64,000 bases of DNA, from contig NZ_WRXM01000002.1 of NCBI RefSeq assembly GCF_010119205.1, forward strand, positions 860,982 to 924,981, given 5' to 3'. The translations under genes were made by a program, and so were the position numbers. Below the pieces are notes generated by a model that saw only the letters and a program-made list of their open reading frames with translations, had not been told where the DNA came from and did no database searches. Below, one piece after another: positions 49,632 through 57,850 of the stretch (within the stretch, counting starts at the first letter, position 1; every line of letters begins with the position of its first letter). This DNA comes from Haloarcula limicola. Its GTDB lineage: Archaea; Halobacteriota; Halobacteria; Halobacteriales; Haloarculaceae.

Positions 49632-50927
49632 CTACCGCGTCGCCTGCCCAATGGCCTGGTCCAGATCCGCGACGATGTCCTCGACCGCCTCGGTCCCCAC
49701 CGAGAGGCGAACCATGTCGTCGGTGACGCCCGCGGCGGCCTTCTCCTCGTCGGTGAGCTGCTGGTGGGTCGTCGACGCGGGGTGGATGACGAGCGTCTTC
49801 GCGTCGCCGACGTTCGCCAGGAGAGAGGCGATTTCGGTGGACTCGACGGTGGTCCGGGCGGCGTCGTAGCCGTCTTCGAGCCCGAACGTGATCATGCCGC
49901 CGTAGCCGCCGTCGAGATACTCGCTCGCGGCGTCGTGGGTCTCGTGGCTCTCGAGACCGGGGTAGGTGACCCACGACACTTCCGGGTGGTCCTCTAGGAA
50001 CTCCGCGACGGTCATCGCGTTGTCGCAGTGGCGGTCCATCCGCGCGGGGAGGGTCTCGAGGCCCTGCATGGTCTGCCAGGCGTCGAAGGGCGACTGCTGA
50101 CAGCCCAGGTCGCGCAGGCCGCGGGCGATGGCGGCGTAGGTGAACGCCGCGTCGCCGAAGCGCTCTTCGAAGTTGACGCCGTGGTACGCCGGGTTGTCGC
50201 CGGCGATCTCGGGGTACTTCTCTTCGTACTCGTCCCACGGGAACGACCCGCCGTCGACGAGGACGCCGCCGACGGTGGTGCCGTGGCCGTGGATCCACTT
50301 CGTCGTGGAGTTCCAGACGAGGTCCGCGCCGTGCTCGATGGGGTTACAGAGGTACGGCGTGGCGAAGGTGTTGTCCACGAAGAAGGGGACGCCGTGGTCG
50401 TGAGCGATCTCCGCGAGCCGCTCGAAGTCGGGAGTGACGAGCGCCGGGTTGCCGATGGTCTCACAGTGGACGTAGGCGGTGTCGTCGTCGATGGCCTCCT
50501 CGTAGGCGTCGTAGTCCAGCGTGTCGACGAAGCGCGTCTCGACGCCGTTTCGCGGCGCGGTGTGGGTGTAGTAGGTGTAGGTGCCGCCGTACAGCGAGGA
50601 GGCGGTGACGACGTTGTCGCCGACGTCGGCCAGCAGGAACGTCGCGAGGTTGAGCGAGGCCATCCCCGAGGCGGTGGCGACGGCCCCGACCCCGCCTTCG
50701 AGCGCGGCCAGTCGTTCCTGCAACATCCCGACGGTGGGGTTCATCAGCCGCGAGTAGATGTGTCCCGGTTTCTCCAGGGCGAACTGGGCGGCGGCGTCCT
50801 CGGCGTCCTCGAAGACGTAGGAGGTGGTCTGATAGATCGGCGGGGCGCGCGCGCGGGCCTCGGCGTCCGGCGTTTCCTGTCCGACGTGGAGCGCGTCTGT
50901 CTCGAACTGGCGGTCGTCGTTGCTCAT
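49632..50927 (-). CDS. metY: O-acetylhomoserine sulfhydrylase / aminocarboxypropyltransferase (PLP)
   Basis: 431 residues, the usual length of MetY. Signatures are FETDALHVGQE, PPIYQTTSYVFEDAEDAA, YSRLMNPT, GMASLNLATFLL, VDNTFATPYLCNP and NSTTKWIHGHGTTVGG with the PLP lysine, then the C-terminal IHPASTTHQQL and VRLSVGTE. It joins sulfide to O-acetylhomoserine to make homocysteine, leading to methionine. The homoserine acetyltransferase gene often found beside it is not in this spot. A TATA-like box fits a leaderless start. Confidence 0.94.
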   Translation of the reverse strand: MSNDDRQFETDALHVGQETPDAEARARAPPIYQTTSYVFEDAEDAAAQFALEKPGHIYSRLMNPTVGMLQERLAALEGGVGAVATASGMASLNLATFLLADVGDNVVTASSLYGGTYTYYTHTAPRNGVETRFVDTLDYDAYEEAIDDDTAYVHCETIGNPALVTPDFERLAEIAHDHGVPFFVDNTFATPYLCNPIEHGADLVWNSTTKWIHGHGTTVGGVLVDGGSFPWDEYEEKYPEIAGDNPAYHGVNFEERFGDAAFTYAAIARGLRDLGCQQSPFDAWQTMQGLETLPARMDRHCDNAMTVAEFLEDHPEVSWVTYPGLESHETHDAASEYLDGGYGGMITFGLEDGYDAARTTVESTEIASLLANVGDAKTLVIHPASTTHQQLTDEEKAAAGVTDDMVRLSVGTEAVEDIVADLDQAIGQATR

Positions 50928-50953
50928 ACACCCGCCCTGTCACGGTGGACCCC

Positions 50954-50960
50954 CTTAAGT
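50954..50960 (-). promoter_or_regulatory. TATA-like box of metY
   Basis: Minus-strand CTTAAG followed by GGGG is centred about 29 bases before the ATG at 50927, close to the spacing for a leaderless transcript. Confidence 0.5.
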
Positions 50961-51041
50961 CTCGCTGGCAGCGGCGACACGCCCTCGGAATCCGGGATAC
51001 CGGCGGATATCTGCCGTCGTCGCGGACGAACGGGCCGGCGC

Positions 51042-51494
51042 TCAGGTCTGCAGCGACCCGGCGTAAGACTGGTCGCGCGCGACCGCCGTCTCGGGGTCGA
51101 AGCGGACGAGCCCGTAGCCGTCGCCGCCGAGTCCGCGAAACCGCTCGTCCCATTCGTCTCGATCGGAACCGAGGTACTTCCGGAGCAACCGCCCCGCTCG
51201 GGAGGCGTCGTAGGCTTCGAGCGTCGCCGTCCCGCGCATCCCGACGTGTTCGACGGCCCCCGATTTCGGGTCGAAATCGACGACTGCGAGCGCGCAGTCG
51301 GGGTACTCCCGGACCCGGTCGGGGTACGAACGCCCGTCTTCCATCGCGACGAGCCACACCTGTTCGTCCTCCCAGCGGAACCACAGCGGCGAGACCCGCG
51401 GCCCGGCAGCCGACGACTGCGCGAGGAAGCAAAACAGCGGGCGGGCGAGGAACTCGTCTATCGAGGTGTCGAGCGTGTTTTCGACGATCTCCAT
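51042..51494 (-). CDS. pyridoxamine 5'-phosphate oxidase-like (split-barrel flavin) protein
   Basis: 150 residues with a split beta-barrel: DEFLARPLFCFLAQSSAAGPRVSPLWFRWEDEQVWLVAMEDGRSYPDRVREYPDCALAVVDFD and VEHVGMRGTATLEAYD. The RVSPLWF and RxYxDRVR segments correspond to flavin or F420 phosphate contacts in this superfamily. It may be a flavin- or F420-binding reductase or a regulator of PNPOx type. Substrate unknown. Single gene. Confidence 0.83.
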   Translation of the reverse strand: MEIVENTLDTSIDEFLARPLFCFLAQSSAAGPRVSPLWFRWEDEQVWLVAMEDGRSYPDRVREYPDCALAVVDFDPKSGAVEHVGMRGTATLEAYDASRAGRLLRKYLGSDRDEWDERFRGLGGDGYGLVRFDPETAVARDQSYAGSLQT

Positions 51495-51555
51495 GACCGG
51501 CGTGAGGAGCGCCCGGCCGAATAGAGTGGCGGCGACGCGAACCGCGATCCGGTGG

Positions 51556-52020
51556 CTACGACGGCGACGCGGACGGCGATTCGCCCTCGCTCAGACACCG
51601 CGCGTCGAACGTCGGTTCGCCGTTCTCGATGGCTGCGTCGACGACGAAGTCGGCACACTCCGCGGGGTCCCACGTTCGCCCCCGTTGGCCGCCCTCGCTG
51701 TTGATGCTGAAGTCGTACTGCTCGTCGGTCCGCCGGAGCGTCGCGACCATCTTCACGGACTCGCCGGCGGGCAACGTCCCCGAGAAACTATCGGTCACGC
51801 TGGATCCCTGATTGACGACGACCTCGTAGGACCGGGCGACGTCGTCCCGGTTTTCGAGCGTGAGCGTGACGGACACCTCTCCCGACGTCGGCGTCGGCGT
51901 CTCCGTTTGAGAGGCCCCATCGCATCCCGCGAGGGCCGTTGCGATGCCCGTTCCGGCGAGCGCGAGCACCCGACGGCGCGTTTCGACAGACTCGGTTTCG
52001 GCGCGACGTGGCTTCGACAC
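51556..52020 (-). CDS. Tat-exported lipoprotein, small beta domain
   Basis: 154 residues from the GTG at 52018-52020, chosen because it leads directly into a twin-arginine signal with lipobox (TRRRVLALAGTGIATALAGC). After a T/P linker, a beta-sandwich-like domain (VSVTLTLENRDDVARSYEVVVNQGSSVTDSFSGTLPAGESVKMVATL) follows, with two cysteines near the end (AECADF and ARCLSE) probably forming a disulfide. It is anchored outside the membrane. No family recognised beyond similarity to other haloarchaeal lipoproteins. Confidence 0.78.
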   Translation of the reverse strand: MSKPRRAETESVETRRRVLALAGTGIATALAGCDGASQTETPTPTSGEVSVTLTLENRDDVARSYEVVVNQGSSVTDSFSGTLPAGESVKMVATLRRTDEQYDFSINSEGGQRGRTWDPAECADFVVDAAIENGEPTFDARCLSEGESPSASPS

Positions 52021-52253
52021 AGGCGAACGTGTCGCGGGAGGCGCAAAAGGGTTCTCGCTGACCCCGGCGCGCAAAATGCCATCCCGCGGCGTCGCTGGAG
52101 TGGAAATAGGGGGCAAACTGGGGAGTATCTGAGAGTCAGTTCGACGCCGGGCCGGGAGCGCGTTTCATCGCGCACAGACACCGTCAGAGCGGACTCTGAC
52201 GAGCCTTCGTTCACGCTGCTCACGAAGACAGGGAAGGGCAGGCTGACCTGAGA

Positions 52254-52383
52254 GCATCCGGCGGCTTTGCCGCCGGTTCACCGGAATCGCCGACGGCGAT
52301 TCCGGCTTTTTTCGCCCACGTTTTTGGCCCGGGGTTGAGCGCTCGCCGCTGGCGAGCGCGAGCCCCCGGGTGAAAAAGGTGGG
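52254..52383 (+). repeat. structured intergenic element, copy C
   Basis: On the plus strand: GCATCCG, hairpin (CCGGCGGC/GCCGCCGG with a 3-base loop), GGTTCA, a 25-base palindrome at 52281-52305 that differs from copy A in one base, TTTTTTCGCCCACGTTTTT, a long inner hairpin (GCGCTCGCC/GGCGAGCGC inside CCCGGGG/CCCCGGG), and GAAAAAGGTGGG. It ends one base before the stop codon of the polymerase D small subunit. The region before it (52021-52253) holds nothing else. Confidence 0.75.
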
Positions 52384-52384
52384 T

Positions 52385-53953
52385 TCACGCGAACTTCCGC
52401 ACCGTCATATCCAACGTATCCAGATCGAGGATGGGGGCGAAACCGGCATCGGGATCGATGTTGACGGACTTCTGGAACTCCGTCTGGGCCTGCCAGCACC
52501 CCGAGTTCAGCGCGAGGACGTTGTGGTACTTCCCCCAGCCGAGCTTGTGGACGTGGCCCGTGTGGAACACGTCCGGGACCTCCTCCATGACGAGGTAGTC
52601 GCGGTCCTCCGGCGCGAGGCGGGTGTGGCCGCCGTACTGCGGGGCGACGTGGCGCTTCTTCAGGAGTTGGTACATCGCCTTGTGGGGCTCGTCGTAGTTG
52701 GCCTCCTCGTCGGGGAGCTCGGCGATGACCTCGTCCAACGAGACGCCGTGGTACATGAGGATGGTAACCCCCTCCACCGTCACCAGCGCCGGGTTCGAGT
52801 GGACCCGCGCGTCGTGGGCAGTCATGATCCCCCGCAGCTCCTCGTCGAAGCCGGGTTGTGGTTCGGCCAGCCGCACCGCGTCGTGGTTGCCCGGGATCAT
52901 CCGGATCTCCATGTCGCCCGGCACCTCCTTGAGGTACTCCGAGAACGCCTCGTACTGCTCGTAGATGTCGACGATGTCGAGTTCCTTGTCCTGTTCGGGG
53001 TAGACCCCGACGCCTTCGACCATGTCGCCCGCGATGAGCAGGTACTCGACGTGTTCGGCCTCGGGCGTGTGCAACCAATCGGTGAAGCGATGCCACGCGT
53101 CGGCCATGAACTCCTGACTGCCGACGTGGACGTCCGATATCAGCGCCGCCTGGACGTGGCGGTCGGCCGTCGAGGGCTTGTGGGTCCGCGGGACGTCGGG
53201 GAAGTGCAGCGAATCGACGAAGAGGATGCCCGCGTCGTCGGCGAGCGTTCCGTCGACGGCGATGACCTCGTCCAAGAGGAGTTGCTGGACCAGATCGGCG
53301 ATCGGGCGGTCTTTCATCACGAGACACGGAAAGGTCCCATTGGTATCTTCGAGTTCGACCAGCCAGTGCCCGCTGGCCGTCGAGCGGATGTCCGAGACCA
53401 TCCCGATGAGCGCCGCTTCGCTTCCCCCCGCCATGTTCTGGATGGCGTCCGTCGGTCGGTGGTTCACCCGGCCGCGCAGGTTGCCCGCGAGTTTCTCGTA
53501 GCGGTCCCGAAACACCGTGACGAAGTCCTGATACTCGCCGGTGCCCGTCGAGTTGCCGGTCATGTCGTTGGCCACTTCGATGGCTCGCTTCGAGAGGTCC
53601 ACGTCCCGCGACCCCCTCGTTTCGGGTGGAGCTCGGTCGTGGCTGTCCGGCGATTGGGAAGCGGCGGTTCCAGTCGAAACAGAGGGGTCGCCCCCGTCTG
53701 TCGGCGTCGCGTTCGGCTGTGGCGAGTTACCGGGCCGCGCGGTGGCGTCGGCGCGCGATTCCTCGCGGTCGAGAACGGAATCGACGTGCGCGACGGTGAG
53801 CTTCAGCGCGTCGTCGGGCACCGTTTCCAGTGCGCGTTCGAGGGCGGCAGCGGAATCCGGCGCGTCGGCCAGTCGGGTGACGGCCTCGCGCTCGGCGTTG
53901 TAGCCGCGACTGGCGAGTTCGCTGACGATCCGGGCCGGCGTCGAGAGCGGCAC
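52385..53953 (-). CDS. polB: DNA polymerase D (PolII) small subunit, exonuclease DP1
   Basis: 522 residues from the GTG at 53951-53953. A longer TTG-initiated frame exists, but a TATA box at 53979-53987 places transcription right at this GTG. An N-terminal helical domain (STPARIVSELASRGYNAE) and a disordered linker are followed by an OB fold (EAALIGMVSDIRSTASGHWLVELEDTNGTFPCLVM). The calcineurin-like 3'-5' exonuclease comes last: ISDVHVGS, IAGDMVEGVG, MIPGNHDAVR, MYHGVS and FHTGHVH, with all metal ligands present. It proofreads for the archaeal replicative polymerase D; the large-subunit gene is not in this window. Confidence 0.94.
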   Translation of the reverse strand: MPLSTPARIVSELASRGYNAEREAVTRLADAPDSAAALERALETVPDDALKLTVAHVDSVLDREESRADATARPGNSPQPNATPTDGGDPSVSTGTAASQSPDSHDRAPPETRGSRDVDLSKRAIEVANDMTGNSTGTGEYQDFVTVFRDRYEKLAGNLRGRVNHRPTDAIQNMAGGSEAALIGMVSDIRSTASGHWLVELEDTNGTFPCLVMKDRPIADLVQQLLLDEVIAVDGTLADDAGILFVDSLHFPDVPRTHKPSTADRHVQAALISDVHVGSQEFMADAWHRFTDWLHTPEAEHVEYLLIAGDMVEGVGVYPEQDKELDIVDIYEQYEAFSEYLKEVPGDMEIRMIPGNHDAVRLAEPQPGFDEELRGIMTAHDARVHSNPALVTVEGVTILMYHGVSLDEVIAELPDEEANYDEPHKAMYQLLKKRHVAPQYGGHTRLAPEDRDYLVMEEVPDVFHTGHVHKLGWGKYHNVLALNSGCWQAQTEFQKSVNIDPDAGFAPILDLDTLDMTVRKFA

Positions 53954-53978
53954 GTCCTGGTACTCCGCGTCTGCGGGC

Positions 53979-53987
53979 AAAAATATA
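53979..53987 (-). promoter_or_regulatory. TATA box of the polymerase D small-subunit gene
   Basis: Minus-strand TATATTTTT centred about 30 bases before the GTG at 53953; predicts a leader of at most a few bases and supports the shorter start. Confidence 0.6.
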
Positions 53988-54100
53988 GCGGACCCGAAAC
54001 GGCGGGCGGACGCGACACGGCAGGTGACCGCGAGACGAGCGGCCGGTACTCGGCGGGCGTCACAACATTGATGCACGGGTGCTGACAATCCGGGGTACGG

Positions 54101-54805
54101 ATGGTCCCCGACGACCCTGTCGACGAGAGGTCAGACGACACCGGCCAGTCTGTAGCGGGTGGTTCTGAGATGGCCGACGCGAGCGGCGACGACGAGAGCG
54201 TCCCGGTAGCGGTGTACGTCCGCGACATCGGGTCGAGCGTCGGCGCGGTGTTGCTCGTCGGCGCGCTCCTGTTCGCGGTCAGCGGTATCTGGCCGCCGCT
54301 GGTCGCCATCGAGAGCGGGAGCATGGAACCGCACATCGACACCGGCGACATGGTGTTTCTGATGGACGAGGAACGGTTCTCTGGGCCGAACGCCGTCCAC
54401 GGCGTCGTCACCGCTCGCAGCGCCGGGGGGTACGTCCGCTTCGAACAGCCCGGCGACGTCATCATCTACGAACCGGACGGGAGCGAACGTCGGACGGCCG
54501 TCATCCATCGGGCGATGTTCTACGTCGAGGACGGCGAGAACTGGTACGACCGCGCCGACCCCGACGCCGTCGGCGGGGCCGACGACTGCGCCGAACTGCG
54601 CAACTGTCCCGCCCCCCACGCCGGCTTCATCACGAAGGGTGACAACAACGACGCGTACGACCAGGCGACGACCACTAGCGGCGTCGTCCGCGCCGAGTGG
54701 GTCATCGGCACGGCGGAGCTCCGGATACCGGGGTTAGGCTGGATCCGCCTCCAGACGCAGCCGACGCGGCCGGCGCAGTCGCCGCCGCAGAACCGCGCGA
54801 CGTAG
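54101..54805 (+). CDS. signal peptidase I, Sec11 type, paralog 1
   Basis: 234 residues. A membrane helix (GSSVGAVLLVGALLFAVSG) is followed by the catalytic serine motif ESGSMEPHIDTGDMV (Ser74), the substrate-binding and histidine region TAVIHRAMFYVEDGENW, and GFITKGDNNDAYDQ with the acid residue. The general base is histidine, as in archaeal and eukaryotic Sec11, not the bacterial lysine. The active site faces outside. A hydrophilic tail (PTRPAQSPPQNRAT) ends it with no second helix. It is followed 48 bases later by a close paralog, so they are probably co-transcribed. Confidence 0.93.
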   Translation: MVPDDPVDERSDDTGQSVAGGSEMADASGDDESVPVAVYVRDIGSSVGAVLLVGALLFAVSGIWPPLVAIESGSMEPHIDTGDMVFLMDEERFSGPNAVHGVVTARSAGGYVRFEQPGDVIIYEPDGSERRTAVIHRAMFYVEDGENWYDRADPDAVGGADDCAELRNCPAPHAGFITKGDNNDAYDQATTTSGVVRAEWVIGTAELRIPGLGWIRLQTQPTRPAQSPPQNRAT

Positions 54806-54853
54806 CTCCGACAGCGGAACGTTGATTGCCCGTCTGGCAGTACCCCCATAGGA

Positions 54854-55546
54854 ATGTCCAGCGACGAGGGTTTGTCGGCGATCGGTGACGACGGGGGTCC
54901 CGGCGCACTGGTCTACGTGAAGGACGTCGTCGGCAGCGCCGGTGCCGTCCTGCTGGTCGGCCTCCTGTTGTTCTCGGTCAGCGGCGTCTGGCCGCCGCTG
55001 GTCGCCATCGAGAGCCCCAGCATGGACCCTCACATCCAGAAGGGCGACCTCGTGTTCGTCATGGAAGAGGAGCGGTTCGCCGGACCGAACGCCACTCACG
55101 GCGTCGTGACCTACCAGCGTGGAGAGAGTTACGTCCGCTTCCAGCGGCCCGGCGACGTCATCGTCTACGCCCCCGACGGTGACACCCGAACGACGCCCAT
55201 CATCCACCGAGCGATGTTCTACGTCGAGGACGGCGAGAACTGGTACGACCGCGCCGACCCCGCGGCCATCGGAGCGGCCGACGACTGCGCCGAACTCACT
55301 CACTGCCCCGCTCCCCACGCCGGGTTCATCACCAAGGGCGACAACAACGCCCGCTACGATCAGGTCGGGATGAGCCCCATCAGCGAACCCGTCGAGGCGT
55401 CGTGGGTCGTCGGGACCGCCGAGTGGCGCGTCCCGCTGTTGGGAGAGATCAGACTCGGGTGGAATCGGGCCGCAGCGCTCGAATCGGGGCCGGTCACCTC
55501 GGCGAACGACCCGGTCCCCCAGCAGAACGGAACTGCCGCCGCGTAG
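54854..55546 (+). CDS. signal peptidase I, Sec11 type, paralog 2
   Basis: 230 residues, sharing long identical segments with the upstream paralog (WPPLVAIES, IHRAMFYVEDGENWYDRAD, DDCAEL, CPAPHAGFITKGDNN). Catalytic Ser56 is in ESPSMDPH, and the His and Asp motifs are intact. It differs in the cytoplasmic N-terminus (much shorter) and the C-terminal tail. The two enzymes may differ in substrate preference; haloarchaea often keep two signal peptidases. Convergent with the Orc1/Cdc6 gene, four bases apart. Confidence 0.93.
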   Translation: MSSDEGLSAIGDDGGPGALVYVKDVVGSAGAVLLVGLLLFSVSGVWPPLVAIESPSMDPHIQKGDLVFVMEEERFAGPNATHGVVTYQRGESYVRFQRPGDVIVYAPDGDTRTTPIIHRAMFYVEDGENWYDRADPAAIGAADDCAELTHCPAPHAGFITKGDNNARYDQVGMSPISEPVEASWVVGTAEWRVPLLGEIRLGWNRAAALESGPVTSANDPVPQQNGTAAA

Positions 55547-55550
55547 CGTT

Positions 55551-57104
55551 TCAGTTGTCGAATCGCGCCTGTACGAACGGTTGCACGTCGTCGATGTCGC
55601 CGAGTCGGGAGTCCGAGAGCAGGACCGCTTCGGTCTCTTCGGTCGGCACCGACAGCGAGATCTCCTTCGTCCGGCCGTACCGGCCCTTCGAGACGACGAC
55701 GGCGTTGACGATGCCGAGCATGTCCAACTCGGAGATGAGGTCCGTGACCCGACGCTGTGTCAGGACGTCGGCGTCGATCTCCTCACAGAGGTTCTTGTAG
55801 ATGTTGAACACCTCGCCGGTGTTGATGTTGCGGACGCCGTTCTTCTCCAAGAGGATGATCGCGAAGAGGACGATCTTCGATTGGGTCGGGAGCGTCCGGA
55901 CCACCTCGACGACCCGGTCGAGTTCGATCTTCTCCTGGGCCTGCCGGACGTGGCCCTCCTCGACGTGGTCGGTCTGGTCGCGCTCGGCGAGTTCGCCCGC
56001 GGTCCGCAGGAGGTCGAGCGCGCGCCGGGCGTCACCGTGTTCCTGTGCGGCGAAGGCCGCACACAGCGGGATGACGTCCTCGGAGAGCGCATCGCCCTTG
56101 AACGCGACGTCGGCCCGTGCCTGCAAGATGTCTCGCAGCTGGTTCGCGTCGTAGGGCGGGAAAACGATCTCCTCCTCGCCGAGGCTCGACTTGACGCGGG
56201 GGTCCAGAAAGTCGGTGAACTTCAGGTCGTTCGAGATTCCCATGATGGAGACCCGGGAGTTATCCAGCTCGGAGTTCATCCGCGAGAGATTGTAGAGCGT
56301 GTCGTCGCCCGACTTCTCGACGAGTTTGTCGATCTCGTCGAGCATGATGACGACCACTCGCTCGTGGTAATCGACGGCCTCGAAAAAGGAGGAATACACT
56401 CGATCGGTGGGCCACCCCGTCATCGGCACTTCCTCGAACTCCTCCTTGTCCGCGGCCAACGAGTCGATCTCGTCTTCGATCGCGTCGACGCTCCCGAAGG
56501 CGGCGTCGGCGAGGGCGGCGTCGTCTTCGCGTGCGCGCGAAGCGAGGTCGTTCAGTTCCCCGAGCCGGTCGTCGATCACCTCGACGTTCTTGTTGATGAA
56601 CTTGTTGGCGAGTTGCGCGAGGACGCGGTACTGCGTATCCGTCACCTCGCAGTTGATGTACTCGACCTCGCAGGGGACCTCGTACTTCTGTGACGTCGTC
56701 TCCAGTTCTTCGCTGACGAACTTGGCGCTGGCAGTCTTGCCCGTCCCCGTCTTCCCGTAGATGAGGATGTTCGAGGGCGTATCCCCGCGGAGCGCCGTGA
56801 CGAGGATAGTCGCCATGTTGTTGATCTGCTCCTCGCGGTGGGGGAGTTTGTGCGGCGTATAGGAGGGGCGAAGCACCTCTTTGTTCTCGAATATCGGTTC
56901 GCCCTCCAGTAAGTCGTCGAATAATCCGCGGGAGGCCTCGTCGGAGTCGTCACTGTCGCCGGTATCGAGGTTGTCGAGGACGACGTCGTCGAGATCCGGC
57001 ATCCCCGATCGCGTCTCGTCGGACTGCTCGTCCGCTGAGAGGTCGTACGAATCGTCCTCCGGCGTCTCAGGCTCCGTGTCCGGGTCGTCGCTTGGGTCAG
57101 TCAT
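55551..57104 (-). CDS. Orc1/Cdc6 origin-binding initiator ATPase
   Basis: 517 residues from the ATG at 57102-57104; a longer frame is discarded. A disordered acidic N-terminus (about 1-70) is followed by the AAA+ core (ILRPSYTPHKLPHREEQINNM-type region with HREEQI), Walker A YGKTGTGKTASAK, Walker B VVIMLDEIDKL, and sensor 1 GISNDLKF. The C-terminal winged helix binds origin boxes (TQSKIVLFAIILLEKNGVRNINTGEVFNIYKNLCEEI). It lies directly beside an origin with matching boxes, the standard arrangement for the main haloarchaeal initiator (Orc1/Cdc6-1 type). Confidence 0.94.
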   Translation of the reverse strand: MTDPSDDPDTEPETPEDDSYDLSADEQSDETRSGMPDLDDVVLDNLDTGDSDDSDEASRGLFDDLLEGEPIFENKEVLRPSYTPHKLPHREEQINNMATILVTALRGDTPSNILIYGKTGTGKTASAKFVSEELETTSQKYEVPCEVEYINCEVTDTQYRVLAQLANKFINKNVEVIDDRLGELNDLASRAREDDAALADAAFGSVDAIEDEIDSLAADKEEFEEVPMTGWPTDRVYSSFFEAVDYHERVVVIMLDEIDKLVEKSGDDTLYNLSRMNSELDNSRVSIMGISNDLKFTDFLDPRVKSSLGEEEIVFPPYDANQLRDILQARADVAFKGDALSEDVIPLCAAFAAQEHGDARRALDLLRTAGELAERDQTDHVEEGHVRQAQEKIELDRVVEVVRTLPTQSKIVLFAIILLEKNGVRNINTGEVFNIYKNLCEEIDADVLTQRRVTDLISELDMLGIVNAVVVSKGRYGRTKEISLSVPTEETEAVLLSDSRLGDIDDVQPFVQARFDN

Positions 57105-57116
57105 GCTCGGAGAGCT

Positions 57117-57139
57117 ACCCCTTCGTTTCGAGTGGAAAG
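57117..57139 (-). repeat. origin recognition box 1
   Basis: Reverse complement reads TTCCACTCGAAACGAAGGGG, matching boxes 2 and 3 except for one base in the variable centre. It overlies the 5' end region of orc1/cdc6 and lies closest to its start, so it could also mediate autoregulation. Confidence 0.75.
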
Positions 57140-57543
57140 ACGGGCACGCACAGGGAGAGCGGACGCGACAGGCGCGTTTTTGCCATCGCTGACGGGTTTC
57201 GACGCTCTCGGGTGCGTCCAGTTGAACCACATGAACCCGTGGCTGATTGCATATTAAATATTTCGGTCGTATGCCGCTCTCGACTGGACCTGAAACGTCG
57301 CCATCGATGGGAAGAGACGCTCTGAATCGCGGTTTTGGAAGACGACCGATAGCCAGTCGTTAGGGCGGTGGTACCACCGGCTGGCTACGAGCGAGAGAGG
57401 GTAGTGAGTCGATTCGAGCCGAACCACGGGGAAGTTGACCTATGGCAGTTGCTCGATCGCGATCGCTCCGACCGTCGTCGTAAGAGGTGGTTACCACTTC
57501 CGAGAGAGATGACGGAGAGACCTCTAACCCGAATTCCGGAGGA

Positions 57544-57571
57544 CCCCCCCACCCCTTCGTTTCGGGTGGAA
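57544..57571 (-). repeat. origin recognition box 2 with G-string
   Basis: Reverse complement TTCCACCCGAAACGAAGGGG followed by TGGGGGGG, the full haloarchaeal ORB form with a G-string. It points toward the AT-rich segment from the left. Confidence 0.85.
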
Positions 57572-57615
57572 TGGCTCAAGAAGGTGGGTGGGGGTGTGAG
57601 TCAGCAGCGGTCGGT

Positions 57616-57750
57616 CGCTAGTCTAGGAAAGATTTAATAGGGTATCACAAAAACCAAACCCGCACTAGAGAGGAAGAAGTGACTAGTAGTTGTGGTGTAC
57701 GGCTAGACTAGTGTTTTAGTCTCTGTCAGTCCATTCACCGCTAGTCTAGG
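57616..57750. other. AT-rich putative unwinding segment with clustered CTAG motifs
   Basis: The segment between boxes 2 and 3. It contains AAAGATTTAATAGG and ATCACAAAAACC, plus seven or eight CTAG tetranucleotides in 135 bases. CGCTAGTCTAGG occurs twice directly (57616-57627 and 57739-57750), and the inverted form CTAGACTAG sits between them at about 57703-57711. It is the natural candidate for the DNA unwinding element. Confidence 0.65.
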
Positions 57751-57820
57751 TCGCGACGAGCCCTCCTCGAACGCTCTCGAATCGGCCGTCGCGCGGTCCC
57801 GATGACGGACCTACTGCCGG

Positions 57821-57850
57821 TTCCACCCGAAACGAAGGGGTGGGGGGGGA
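57821..57850 (+). repeat. origin recognition box 3 with G-string
   Basis: TTCCACCCGAAACGAAGGGG followed by TGGGGGGGGA on the plus strand. It is identical to box 2 but inverted relative to it, about 250 bases apart. Confidence 0.85.

Noticed and set aside
53954..54088. TTG-initiated longer start of the polymerase D small subunit
   Set aside because: A TATA box lies inside this stretch at the right distance for the GTG at 53953, and the extra residues look non-coding.
57105..57230. Longer start of orc1/cdc6
   Set aside because: The added 42 residues are encoded by DNA containing origin box 1 and do not resemble the family's N-terminus.
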